Of a DNA stretch of 64,000 nt, positions 23,488 to 33,284 are shown one piece after another; the first letter of the stretch is position 1, and every line of letters begins with the position of its first letter. The translations under genes were made by a program, and so were the position numbers. The notes below the pieces were generated by a model. The model was not told the DNA's origin and did no database searches. It saw only the letters and a program-made list of their open reading frames with translations. Origin of the DNA: Asterella californica (Eukaryota; Streptophyta; Marchantiopsida; Marchantiales; Aytoniaceae); the NCBI GenBank assembly GCA_036924285.1, contig JAYKYS010000009.1, positions 24,284,001 through 24,348,000 of the forward strand. Direction: 5' to 3'.

Positions 23488-26400
23488 TCAGTCTTCTGTT
23501 TGATCTTCATCATCATCGCTCTCCTCCGCCTCAGTCTCATCAGACACTGGGACGTCTCCGTCTCTTGTTGTCCTCAGCTCCGACTCCAAAAAGTTGAATA
23601 ACTCAACTGACCCTCCGCGTCTCTTGAACAATTTCACACGTTTGCCAGCCACAGGTAGCTTCAAAGGAGTACCATCCAACTCACGCAACCTATAAGTGGC
23701 ATTCTCATACACATCTAGCACAACATAAGGCCCGAACCATCTTCGAGAGAACTTACGGAGTGTAGAATGCTGATTCTCCAACGTGCTATCATATACCAGA
23801 ACCCAATCACCAACATGTATTGGCTTCGGTCGTAGTCGGTGAGTCTTGTCAAAACGTTCCTTGTTTCTGACTCGAGCCACCTTCAGCCTCTCCTGCGCAT
23901 CAGCAAGATCTTCCTCTCTTCGCTCCAACTGCCTAATACGTAAAGCAAGGAGTGAAGTACGATCTATACCATCTTCCCATGGTAGCGTAGCCCATGTAGG
24001 AAAGTTCTCCTCAGCAGGCATGATCGGTTTCTGCCCCAGCATAAGTTCAACTGGCATATAACCAGTCGTGGTACAGTGTGAAGTTCTATCAGCCCACAAA
24101 GCAAATGGAAGTAGTCTCGGCCATTCTCTAGGCCTACCATCACATGCTTTCACTAAAGCATGAACAATAGAAGGGTGTCCTCGTTCACTCTTACCAATGC
24201 CCTCTGGATTCATAGCAGTGGTAAGCCGAAGCTTTACTCCATAACGAGCAAAAAACTCCTTCACTTCAGCGCCTCTCAACTCGCCTCTATCTGCACGTAA
24301 TCTCCCAACTGATCCATAGCGACAGACGATATCTTCAAGCACGAACCGGCAGATATTCTCTGTAGTCTTCGTCCGTAGTGCTCGTCCCTCCACATAGTTG
24401 GAGAGATCCTCTCGAGCCAACACCAAGTAACGCATCCCCCATAACCCCGGTGGCATCATCACAAGATCAAGAACCCACTGAAAATGAATACTAGGTGGAT
24501 AAGTAGGTACAAGCCCATCTCTGTAACGGACCTTAGAGTAGAACTGGCAGTGCAGACACGATCCAACAAAGTCCACCACGTCTTGATACAAACCCTTCCA
24601 CCAGTAACGCTCCTTCAGCTTCGTGTATGTAGCCCAGACTCCACGATGTCCAGCCCACAAGGTATCATGAAACTCCTTCAGCAGATTAAGCTTTGTCGGT
24701 TGATCATCCACCACTCTAGTAAGCATCCCATCTCTTCTCTTCGGACGTTTCCACAGATAACCCTCACGTAGAAGATAACTATACGCCTTCCGTCTGATCT
24801 CCTTGAACTCTGCATCACTCCATCCTTCTCTTCTGGATAACGAACTCAGATAAAATCCAATATTGCGGAACTTTTCTGAGTAGAACCCCTCATTGAACGG
24901 CAGTGGTTCCAAGTCTGAAGTCTGCTGACCAACTTGGCACCAAACGTCTCTCTTCTCTTCATTTTCCACCTCTGCAAACATCTCATCCTCATCTGTATAA
25001 CGAGCCCTAGACAACATATCTGCAACTGGATTGTCTTTCCCTGCTATATGCTTTAGCTCAGGGTTTAGACTCCGGACATAAGCAATCCATCGTAGCATTG
25101 CTATGTCTGGTGTATTGCAGTTTGCTATCATACCCAACAAAGGCAAACAATCTGTTTCTAGTATCACATGAGCTCCTATCAAGAACTCTCGATCTACCTT
25201 CATAGCAGTAACAGCTCCCCACAACTCACGCTTCACTTGAGGATAGTTACGCTGTCTATCTGTTAAGATCCGAGCTCCAAACCTTGAAACAAACCGCACA
25301 CCTTCTGCATCTTCTTGGCCAACGGCCCATCCAATCGCCTTTGGACTCGTATCAACAGTCAGTACCACAGGTCTCCCGCTCTCGTAGCTAAGCCTCCTTA
25401 GTATAGGTGGAGACTTCAGAATCTCCTTCAGCTGCTCCATCGTCTCATGATGTTCTTGCCGCCAAGTAAACCTCCTTCCCTTTCTCAGAAGTGCATATAG
25501 AGGCTCGGCAATATGTGCATAATGAGGAATACTCACACGAAAGAACACACAAGCTCCTAAGAACCGTCGAACCTCAGTGATGTTGGTGCAGTCAGCTATC
25601 CTTGCTATAGCATCTACCTTCTCTAGGTTCGGACGCCTCCCAAAAGTACCACACAGATGACCTACTACCACAATCTCTGACATCCCAAAGCGAGATTTGG
25701 TACCTGATAGAGTGAGGTGTACCTCCTCCAAACGCATCAGAATCTTCTCCACATCTCGAATGTGGTCTGCAACGAACTTTCTGCAACCATCAGAAGTCAC
25801 TGCTTCGTCCTTGTCCTCCACCGGACAGCCTTTCATGGGAATATCATCCAGAAACGGGATAGTGACCTCAGGCACAAACTCTCGTAACACCTTATGCATC
25901 GCATTTTGCATATGAGCTACTGAGTTTGTCGCACCCTGAGGAAGGGTACACATCCGCATCAATCCCAAAGGTGTACGCATGGTAGTCAAGTCTCTACTCT
26001 CCAAAGCAAGCTGAAACTGATCATAACCTGAAAACAGATCTCCAATAGAATAGATTGACCTTCCAGCAAACGCCTCAGCTACTTCATCAACCACAGGTCC
26101 TATTCCAACGTTTCGAATCGTGATATTGTTGGCAGGCTGCAAGTCTTGGATGAAGCGTAGAGCTCCTGTCTTCTTAGGTACTGTGAACCATCGGCTAGAG
26201 TACGGAGCCATAGATGGTTCAAGAATACCCATCTGCATCCTCTCCTTCAGTAACTCAATCACCTTCGGTAGCAAGGCACGAGGGACTGGAATCGGCTTCA
26301 AATCCCAAGGTACGTGAGGAACAGTGAAGATAACCATCGGAGCTATCACACTAGGATCCACACAACCTATCTCCTCAGCCGAGAAAGAAAATGCCTTACC

Positions 26401-27087
26401 ATGGCTAACTATCATCTGTTCAAAAGCTCGTTTCTCCTCTTCAATCAAGAAGCCACCCCCTCCTATCTGGAGCTGCTCGAGTGTCTCATGAGTAAACTTG
26501 TGTCCTACCTGTGTAGGATCTCTAAGCACAGGCTCAGCAGCCGCTAACTCCATCTGCTGCTGAGAATCAACAGGTAACTGGGTCGCCACAGGTCTCACCT
26601 TCCTCGCTACAGCTTTATACTTGGCGTGTACTTCCGCTTCCTGATGTAAGCCACACCAACAGACTGCATCCTTCCATCCATTCTCCAGTCTCGGATGAGG
26701 ACGATATCGCAAGTACGAGATAATTTCCTCATAGACTTCACGAGAATAGATGGGGATCACCACCCTACCTCTCATCTGTTCCATCAACCTATCTACACCA
26801 TCCAGCCAACGAACAAAAGACTGCACACCTACAAACTCCTCATAAACACCAGAAATCATCTCATCTTCCTTCAGAACTCCTGTACAACGCAGATTTTCTG
26901 CACACCTCTCCATCTGCCTTCTACTCTTCTCAGTCAAATCCTCCATCCGTGTGAACTCACTCCAATCATCAGAACTGAAAGCCATCAACCCAGATTTCCA
27001 ACTATGCACAGTGCAACTACTTTCTGAATCTTGAGCAGCCTTTCCATCAACCTCCTGTGATCCCTCAGGCTGCTCAAGCGGGATCAT
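23488..27087 (-). CDS. B-I pol: RT, RNase H, integrase (intact)
   Basis: An open 1199-residue frame. RT spans about 255-480, with SSRWFTVPKKTGALRFIQDL, LPQGATNSVAHMQ and the catalytic FLDDIPMKG at 412-420. RNase H spans about 575-700, with LTVDTSPKAIGWAVG, the glutamate in KRELWGA, ETDCLP, and PVADMLSR. Integrase has an HHCC zinc site (H807, H814, C844, C847) and a catalytic triad D874, D933, E968; D933 and E968 are exactly 35 apart. The C-terminal part (VGDWVLVYDS, RRWFGPYVVLDVYE) has no chromodomain; the tail is acidic. Pol lies in the -1 frame to gag and is probably made by frameshifting, so the first ATG need not be the start. Confidence 0.92.
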   Translation of the reverse strand: MIPLEQPEGSQEVDGKAAQDSESSCTVHSWKSGLMAFSSDDWSEFTRMEDLTEKSRRQMERCAENLRCTGVLKEDEMISGVYEEFVGVQSFVRWLDGVDRLMEQMRGRVVIPIYSREVYEEIISYLRYRPHPRLENGWKDAVCWCGLHQEAEVHAKYKAVARKVRPVATQLPVDSQQQMELAAAEPVLRDPTQVGHKFTHETLEQLQIGGGGFLIEEEKRAFEQMIVSHGKAFSFSAEEIGCVDPSVIAPMVIFTVPHVPWDLKPIPVPRALLPKVIELLKERMQMGILEPSMAPYSSRWFTVPKKTGALRFIQDLQPANNITIRNVGIGPVVDEVAEAFAGRSIYSIGDLFSGYDQFQLALESRDLTTMRTPLGLMRMCTLPQGATNSVAHMQNAMHKVLREFVPEVTIPFLDDIPMKGCPVEDKDEAVTSDGCRKFVADHIRDVEKILMRLEEVHLTLSGTKSRFGMSEIVVVGHLCGTFGRRPNLEKVDAIARIADCTNITEVRRFLGACVFFRVSIPHYAHIAEPLYALLRKGRRFTWRQEHHETMEQLKEILKSPPILRRLSYESGRPVVLTVDTSPKAIGWAVGQEDAEGVRFVSRFGARILTDRQRNYPQVKRELWGAVTAMKVDREFLIGAHVILETDCLPLLGMIANCNTPDIAMLRWIAYVRSLNPELKHIAGKDNPVADMLSRARYTDEDEMFAEVENEEKRDVWCQVGQQTSDLEPLPFNEGFYSEKFRNIGFYLSSLSRREGWSDAEFKEIRRKAYSYLLREGYLWKRPKRRDGMLTRVVDDQPTKLNLLKEFHDTLWAGHRGVWATYTKLKERYWWKGLYQDVVDFVGSCLHCQFYSKVRYRDGLVPTYPPSIHFQWVLDLVMMPPGLWGMRYLVLAREDLSNYVEGRALRTKTTENICRFVLEDIVCRYGSVGRLRADRGELRGAEVKEFFARYGVKLRLTTAMNPEGIGKSERGHPSIVHALVKACDGRPREWPRLLPFALWADRTSHCTTTGYMPVELMLGQKPIMPAEENFPTWATLPWEDGIDRTSLLALRIRQLERREEDLADAQERLKVARVRNKERFDKTHRLRPKPIHVGDWVLVYDSTLENQHSTLRKFSRRWFGPYVVLDVYENATYRLRELDGTPLKLPVAGKRVKLFKRRGGSVELFNFLESELRTTRDGDVPVSDETEAEESDDDEDQTED

Positions 27088-27104
27088 AGTAGCAGTAGAT
27101 CCAT

Positions 27105-27147
27105 CACTCTCGCTATCCCGTCCTACGAGAGTGGTTTCAGAAAACCC
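27105..27147 (-). promoter_or_regulatory. B-I -1 ribosomal frameshift signal
   Basis: On the minus strand, gag codons AAG GGT TTT form the heptamer G GGT TTT (27141-27147). A 7-nt spacer follows, then an 8-bp perfect stem CACTCTCG/CGAGAGTG (27126-27133 with 27105-27112) whose loop contains the gag stop. The loop sequence CGGGAT can pair with ATCCCG just inside pol (27079-27084 region), which would give an H-type pseudoknot. Pol is open in the -1 frame from this point. It is identical in design to B-II. Confidence 0.75.
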
Positions 27148-29678
27148 TTACCCCTACAGATAGGAGAATCCTTCAAAGTTTGACGGTTTCGTTCGTGGTT
27201 CGTACGAACGGTCAGAAACTGCACAGAACGTCTATCATCTGGACTACGGATCCTAGCATAATGAGATCCATCATCCATCACCTTGGTCTCCATACGAACC
27301 GCAGTGATATAAGGCTGACCAAGAATCACAGGATATGAAGCAGAAGATTGCACGAAGAAGTGCTGATCTACATCCACATCACCTATCTTCACCTTCACGT
27401 TAGGACAAGCGCCGTATAGCTCACCTTTCTGGTTGTTTGCAGCACGTAACACCCAACCATGGTTCAACTCGATAGGCCACTGACCTCTCTCATACACCTC
27501 TCGTGACATGATGTTGATCTCTGATCCGTGATCAACTAAAGCAGCAACAGGTTCAGCCAAACTTCCAAGACGAACTCGTGTAGCAGTTGTAGCACGAGCC
27601 CAATGCCTCCTTCTGAAATCACTATCAGTAGCTGGACTCTCCTCGCCAGCTTCCTCATCATCGAACTCAATAGTGTTGGTACCAGCAACCAACGCTTCTT
27701 GCTGGTATCCCTTGTCATCAGCTTCCTGGAAATGCACCTTTCCAAACTCTGCATCATTCAGAGAAGCTCCTACTACATCTATCATCTGACTCTCTACCTG
27801 CTCGGACATCACCTGTCTCTTGCGCTTGATGATGTCGATGATCAGTTCGTGAAACTCCCTTTTTGCAATACCAAGAACTTCTCGGAGAGAAAACTCGATC
27901 CGTGCATCCAGTATCCTCTGCTCCAAGATGCTCTTCAGATCAGTAGAAGTTTCAATATCCGCTGCCAACTTGTAAGCCGGTCCTTTCCCCTTTTCTTGGG
28001 CAGTAAACCGCCTACCAGCAGTCGTTGGCTCCTGCTGGGATCTCTGCACATCCTCCATAGGACCTGGTGCAGGTGGAGGAGCTGCAGAAGTAGACGGGAT
28101 GTCTTCAGGAAGAGCTGCTCGTCTCCTTGTGACTCTTCGTCTATCCCCAGTCTCCTCAGGAACTCCAGTATCAAGGTCAGAGGCTTCTCGCCGCCTCTTC
28201 TCCTCCACAGAAGCATCCTGCCAATGAACGTGTCTATCTACATCCAAGAATGCTCTGATAGAAGCAACATCTACAGGATCTCCCCATCCTGTGACCCTAC
28301 GAATAGACTCTGCTCCCCTCTTCAGTACTTCAGAAGGAACGGTAGCAATACTCTTCTCAACAGTCCTATCTAGCAACGTAGGACTAGAAGAAACCTCAAT
28401 ATGTCCAGCATATACATCAGGATTTACCGGTGGTGCCATCAATGCATGTACAGTTGCCGCCGCAGCAATCTGAGGTAGACTCCTCATACCTCCTCGTCCA
28501 AACTGCGTGCTCAACGGCTCTCCAGTAGAAGAAAGGTGCAGCCTACCGTTCTGATAGCGAACCACACCATCTCGCAAAGCAGCTGTGAGCTCTTGACAGT
28601 CTCCTCGGAAATGATCAGGACTGTCACACCAAATACATCTACGAACCGGAGCTCCTCCTGGACGTGCAGCAGCAGGCGCCGGTGGCTGCTCTCTCTGCAA
28701 TCCAGCTAGCTCTACCTTCAGCTCTCGCATCTGCCGAATCAGGTCTTCAATCTGGTTCTGTTGACCATGGTTCTCCGCAGGTCTCTAAACAGGTGCCCTT
28801 TGTGCCGGTGCTGGCACAACTGGCATCAAAGGAACTGCAGCTGGGACAACAGGTCTGGGAGCAGGGACCAAAGGCTGCTGTACTTGAGGAGCAGCATAAG
28901 GTGGAGTGACCACTTCTGCAAGCGGACGTCCTCCCACAGCCACTCTTCCTCTCCTTTGCCTTGTAAGTACAGCCACAGCATCCTCAACTCTCCCCCAATC
29001 CATAGTAACACCTCCCTCAGCAGATCGATCGGCCAACATAAAACATAACCGATCTGCTGTAGCATCATCGGTAGCTTGCAGGAAAAGCTCTGTTCTCCTA
29101 GCATCTAGAGTTATTCGCTCTAGAGTTGAGAGTTGCCGGTATCTCCGATCAAACTCTCTCAGCAACTCGCTCAGACTCATCATACGACCAGGTTGCTGCT
29201 CAACCCAGTCTAAGAACGTCCTCCTAGTAACTCTCTCTGAATCCTCCTCAAGAAACTCCTCTCGAAGAGATCGCTCAAAACTCATCCAGACTCCAAGATT
29301 TCTTCTCTGTACATCCCTAACTTGGTCCCGCAACTCAGGAATGACAGCTAACTCAAAGCTTGCTATCATCTCAGCATCTGTAACCCTAACCAGCTCCATC
29401 TCTCCTCTATACTCACGCAGATATCTAGAAATATCTCTACCTTCAAACCTTCCACACCTATTCACTATCGCTTGCAAAGCCTTGGTGGATTTTAACTCAC
29501 CCCCTCCAACGATCGGATGCTGTTGGACCAAGGCCGCAAGCGTCTTCAAGATCTCAGCCGTGTCCAGACCAGATGCAGTTGTCGTTGTAGAAGACGCAGG
29601 TGCAGTTGACGGTGCAGCAGTAGACGTTGATGCTCTAGCTCCAGAGGCAGCAGCAGCAGCTCCGCTCTTGCGATCCAT
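27123..29678 (-). pseudogene. B-I gag-protease with one internal TAG
   Basis: The ATG at 29678 (MDRKSGAAAA) opens a Ty3-type gag-protease of about 850 codons. It has a capsid-like region (FEGRDISRYLREYRGEMEL, DSERVTRRTFLDWVEQQPGRMMSLSELLREFDRRY), one zinc knuckle CIWCDSPDHFRGDC, and an aspartic protease with the unusual ALVDHGSEINIMS active site followed by PVILGQPYITAVRM. A single TAG after PAQRAPV (near 28785) replaces the CAG of B-II. The rest of the frame is open to the stop at 27123, within the frameshift hairpin. One C-to-T change therefore separates it from an open gag. Confidence 0.88.
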
Positions 29679-29726
29679 CTCTTCTCCTTGTAGCAACTCA
29701 ACCTTCTCAATCAATCACCCCAAGAG

Positions 29727-29744
29727 CTCTCAGTGGAAGCACCA
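29727..29744 (-). promoter_or_regulatory. B-I primer binding site, tRNA-Thr type
   Basis: Two bases after the 5' LTR the minus strand reads TGGTGCTTCCACTGAGAG. Its complement, CTCTCAGTGGAAGCACCA, fits the 3' end of plant tRNA-Thr as I recall it (acceptor GCTTCCA..TGGAAGC) with one mismatch. A second copy lies at 22108-22125. It primes minus-strand DNA synthesis. Confidence 0.7.
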
Positions 29745-29746
29745 GA

Positions 29747-31060
29747 TGTCGGGTTGAGAGTCTTCCTGGGAAGGGCGAACCTTCTAGCTGTGATATGAGC
29801 TTGAAGGCTGTGTGCAATCTACTCAGGGAAGCGTAGGGCTCCTGGCTGTGGCTGGTTTACTCAAAAGGTTGGCTTTCAGGTCACAATAGGGCTATAAACA
29901 CTCACACAGATGTGTAAGATCTAGTAATATACCCAGAAGGCGAAATTCAGGTCTAGCTGGCAGTAATAGGATTCGACGGTGAACTTTGACACTTACGGAG
30001 AGGAAAACTATGAAGGTTTAGACCTCTAAACTTCCCCTACATGCAAACGAGGTACTACTGAACTCACAGACGAAATTTCAGCCTGAGATCAAATTCTGAC
30101 ACGGAGATATGAACAGAAAAGTTTTGAGCAAGAAAACTACGGCAATTTCTGGTACCTAGCTGGCTATTTCAACCTATAACAGGAGTTTGGCTCGATCAAT
30201 TTCGAAGTTTCTTACAGGATTTGCAGTCTACAGGGTGCTGAACATCCCTGTGAAGTTGGGACTCCTGAATGTACACAGAACTGTAGATCTCCTCCTCTGA
30301 AGTCGCTGCTCTAGATTAAGAGCTTTTCAGACCCCCTCAGCTTCAGCGGCCGCTCTGAATTACTCAGTTGCTCAATCGATATGAAACTTTTTGTGAAATC
30401 GTAGCCCTGCTGGCGGAGAACACAACCTCGAAGTTTTGAAGCAATTTCCTCAAATCTGCTGCGAGTGACACTGAAAATCCTAAATCCAACCCAAATGATT
30501 CAATTCTAGCACAATCCGAACTTCAATTGCTCATAACTCCGTCTTTATTGACTCAAATCGATCGAAATTTTCACTGGAAGTCTTGGCATGACGAGACCTC
30601 TCTCCCTGTTCTCTCAGATTTCGAAGATCCCCCACCAAAAGCTCGAACTCCACTCTAGAGCTCTGTTTCTAAATTTAGAGTTAACAAAAGACAAAAACAG
30701 ACCAATGGGAGTTCATAGCTCCACTTGGTTGTCCTTTAGTACTCTAAACCACGTGGCAACTTAGTTTTACTCATAGGCTACCACGTCAAGCTCCCTAGAG
30801 TGCCAGTGTAAAACTTAAACTACCTAAAGCGACACGCAGCCCCGAAAAATAACTTAAATCAGCTAGAAAGCGTGCATAGGCGACACGCAAATACAACCCA
30901 TGAGCTTAAACCCTATCAACATGGTAATCAACCTACTAAGACTCAAAATATATAACATCCTCAAGTGTCGACATCTATGAGGTCCTAACTCTACTCAGAG
31001 ACACTAACGCTTGACAAAGAGGTGAATTATTTACAATGTAAAATAATTCACATCACGACA
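29747..31060 (-). repeat. B-I 5' LTR
   Basis: 1314 bp, TGTCGTGATG to CCGACA in element orientation, the same length as the copy at 22128-23441 and with about six differences by eye, all transitions. It is flanked outside by GCGT. No gene is seen in it. It includes the near-palindrome at its outer end (about 31021-31050) and a GCGGCCGC-like centre near 30345-30352. Confidence 0.9.
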
Positions 31061-31064
31061 GCGT

Positions 31065-31480
31065 TCGGTAAATGCGGCTCTCTGCGCCCTGCTATCGCTC
31101 GCTCTGGGAATAGTAACACAGTAAAGTAAACAACTTGTTACCTTGCTTATATCCCGCGATAGGCTTTCCTGCACGTGCCGAAGTTAGGGTTTTCCTCTTG
31201 ACGACTGACATTCTTCAGTCGGCTGTAACTTCGTCGTTCGGTCTCCGATTGCCTCGCACAACATATCGTTAGAAAGCTCTTCGTCCGAGGAATTCATCTA
31301 TGAGAAAATCATCTTTCAGTGTCTCCATAGATTCGATAAATTCCTCCAGAACTGGGATTCTTCACTAAACTTCTAATTAACACTATTCTACTCATATCGT
31401 TTATCTTCTATCATCTATTCTTCTTATTTACTTTACAACTAATCAATTAATTAACAAAAACGAAAAACCAAGGCTTCACA
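31065..31480 (-). repeat. Element D, upstream end of LTR
   Basis: This is the part of D beyond B-I; in element orientation it starts TGTGAAGCCTTGG and leads toward ORF D. The last 50 bp before the B-I insertion continue the ORF D frame openly (RAQRAAFTER, then RRSTS across the joint). A pyrimidine-rich stretch ending in CCCAG just upstream could be a 3' splice site, which is speculative. Otherwise this is AT-rich noncoding LTR. Confidence 0.65.
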
Positions 31481-31961
31481 TATGAGCTGAAGGCTCAGTT
31501 CTTCCCGAGTGGAAGACGGAACTGGAAGACGAAACTAGAAGACGAAACTAGTCTTCTAGAAGACAGCTACTCCGTCTTCCGGGATTCTAACAGTACTTCC
31601 TAGATAGCTCTCGTCTTCCGAGCTATATCTAAACAATCCTATCTAAGCAAGGCCTCGCATGGATTACCAAGAAGACAACCCACCTTGCATTACATCCTAC
31701 TTCCTATCAGAAGATCAAGATATGCGAGAAGTAGAGTATGAGAAAGGTTCAGAAGATGGTTTGCGGGCTCCTGCGGTGACAGTGGCCTCTGGGAAGACAC
31801 TTAGGACAACTTCCGATTCAATGTCGTTCTCGGAAGACTTCTCGAAGTCGGACTTCCCTTCACTGGTCTCACCTGTCTTCGTCTTCCTACACGCAATCTA
31901 TCCTCACAACAGACTCAAGACAACTGTACTCTGTTCTTCTGACTTTTCACCTCTCATACGT
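31481..31961 (-). repeat. A-IV 3' LTR, middle segment
   Basis: Resumes the A LTR with TATGAGCTGAAGGCTCAG after D and matches 49250-49730 of the 5' LTR. It ends at CTCATACGT, where E begins. There are no genes in it, but there is a dense cluster of GAAGAC/GTCTTC motifs (31515-31640). The rest of this LTR up to the last 15 bp is missing, lost in the deletion that also truncated E. Confidence 0.85.
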
Positions 31962-33208
31962 TGTCGCGCTACTTGGCGGCTACATGTTATATTTCTACTC
32001 CGACGCTTGAGTTTAGTAGTTCTAGAAGTTAGCTTATAATACTTCTAGTCGTTTATGTATATGTTTGACACCTTTGCATACGGTGTTAACACTATTTTGA
32101 GTCTTAGTAGGTTGATTACCATGTTGATAGGGCTTAAGCTCATGGGTTGTATTTGCGTGTCGCCCATGCACGCTTTCTAGCTGATTTAAGTTATTTTTCG
32201 AGGCTGCGTGTCGTTTTAAGTAATTTAAGTTTTACGCTGGCACTCTAGGGGGCTTGACGTGGTAGCCTATGAGTAAAACTAAGTTGCCACGTGGTTTAGG
32301 GTACTAAAGGACAACCAAGTGGAGCTATGAACTCCCATTGGTCCATTTTTGTCTTTTGTTAAACTCTAAATTTAGAAATAGAGCTCTAGAGTGGAGTTCG
32401 AGCATTTGGTGAGGGATCGTCGAAATCGGAGAGCACAGGGGGAGAGAGCTCGTCATGCCAAGCACTTCCAGTGAAATTTTCGATCGATTTGAGTCAATAA
32501 AGACGAAGTTATGATCAATTGAAGTTCGAATTGTGCCAAAATTGAATCACTTTAATTTGAGGAAATTGCTTCAAAACTTCGAGGTTGTGTTCTCTGCCAG
32601 CAGGGCTACAATTTCCCAAAAAGTTTCGCATCGATTGAGTGACTGAGTAATTCAGGGCGGCCGCTGAAGCTGGAGGGGTCTGGAAAGCTCTTAATCTAGA
32701 GCAGCGACTTCAGAGGAGGAGATCTGGAGTTCTGTGTACATTCAGGAGTCCCAACTTCACAGGGAGGTTCAGCACCCTGTAGACTTCAAATACTGTGAGA
32801 ATATTTGAATTTGATAGAGCCAATCTTCTGTTCTAGGTTGAAATAGCCAGCTGGGTACCAGAAATTGCCGCAATTTTCTTACTCAGAACTTTTCTGTCCA
32901 TATCTCCGTGTCAGAATTTGATCTCAGGCTGAAATTTCGTCTGTGAGTTCAGTAGTACCTCATTTGCATGTAGGGGAAGTTTAGAGGTCTAAACCTTCAT
33001 AGTTTTCCTCTCCATGAGTGTCAAAGTTCACCGCCGGATCCTATTACTGCCAGCTAGACTTGAATTTCGCCTTCTGGGTATATTACTAGATTTTACACAT
33101 CTGTATGAGTGTTTATAGCCCTATTGTGACCTGAAATCCAACCTCTTGAGTAAACAACCACAGCCAGAAGCCCGGCGCTTTCCTAGGTAGACGGATTACA
33201 TTCCGACA
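31962..33208 (+). repeat. E 5' LTR
   Basis: About 1247 bp, from TGTCGCGCTAC to TTCCGACA. From about 32095 on it aligns with the B-I LTR (shared blocks such as GTCTTAGTAGGTTGATTACC and GAGCTATGAACTCCCATTGG, and a GCGGCCGC centre near 32658). The first 130 bp differ from B. It is followed by a spacer and a candidate primer site TGGTGAACTCGACGTG at 33220; I cannot name the tRNA. No gene is seen inside. Confidence 0.8.
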
Positions 33209-33284
33209 TACTCTCTTTTTGGTGAACTCGACGTGAAACACCTAGGGTGGGAGTTTTCTTAAGAGTGTTACAGGATCAGATATC

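Larger units (their letters stand above)
21850..31060 (-). mobile_element. B-I: young Ty3-type element with an extra partial LTR
   Basis: Bounded by GCGT on both sides (21846-21849 and 31061-31064). In element order: 5' LTR (31060-29747), tRNA-Thr-type primer site, gag, -1 frameshift signal, pol, polypurine tract, full LTR (23441-22128), then a second primer site, a fragment of gag start and a truncated third LTR (22127-21850). The two full LTRs are both 1314 bp and differ by about six transitions by eye. Pol is intact. This is the youngest-looking complete element in the window. It interrupts the 5' extension of ORF D. Confidence 0.9.
19015..31480 (-). mobile_element. Element D: probable solo LTR (about 3.25 kb) encoding ORF D, carrying B-I
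   Basis: Plus-strand termini are TGTTAACACAC and GGCTTCACA, flanked on both sides by TATGA (19010-19014 and 31481-31485). Removing it restores the A-IV LTR sequence seen intact at 49241-49260. After subtracting B-I, D is about 3250 bp, with no primer site, gag or pol, so a solo LTR is the simplest reading. Near its left end the minus strand reads TGTGGGTTCGATCC, close to the A LTR motif. The noncoding flanks are 19015-19802 and 31065-31480; no other gene is seen there. Confidence 0.85.
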
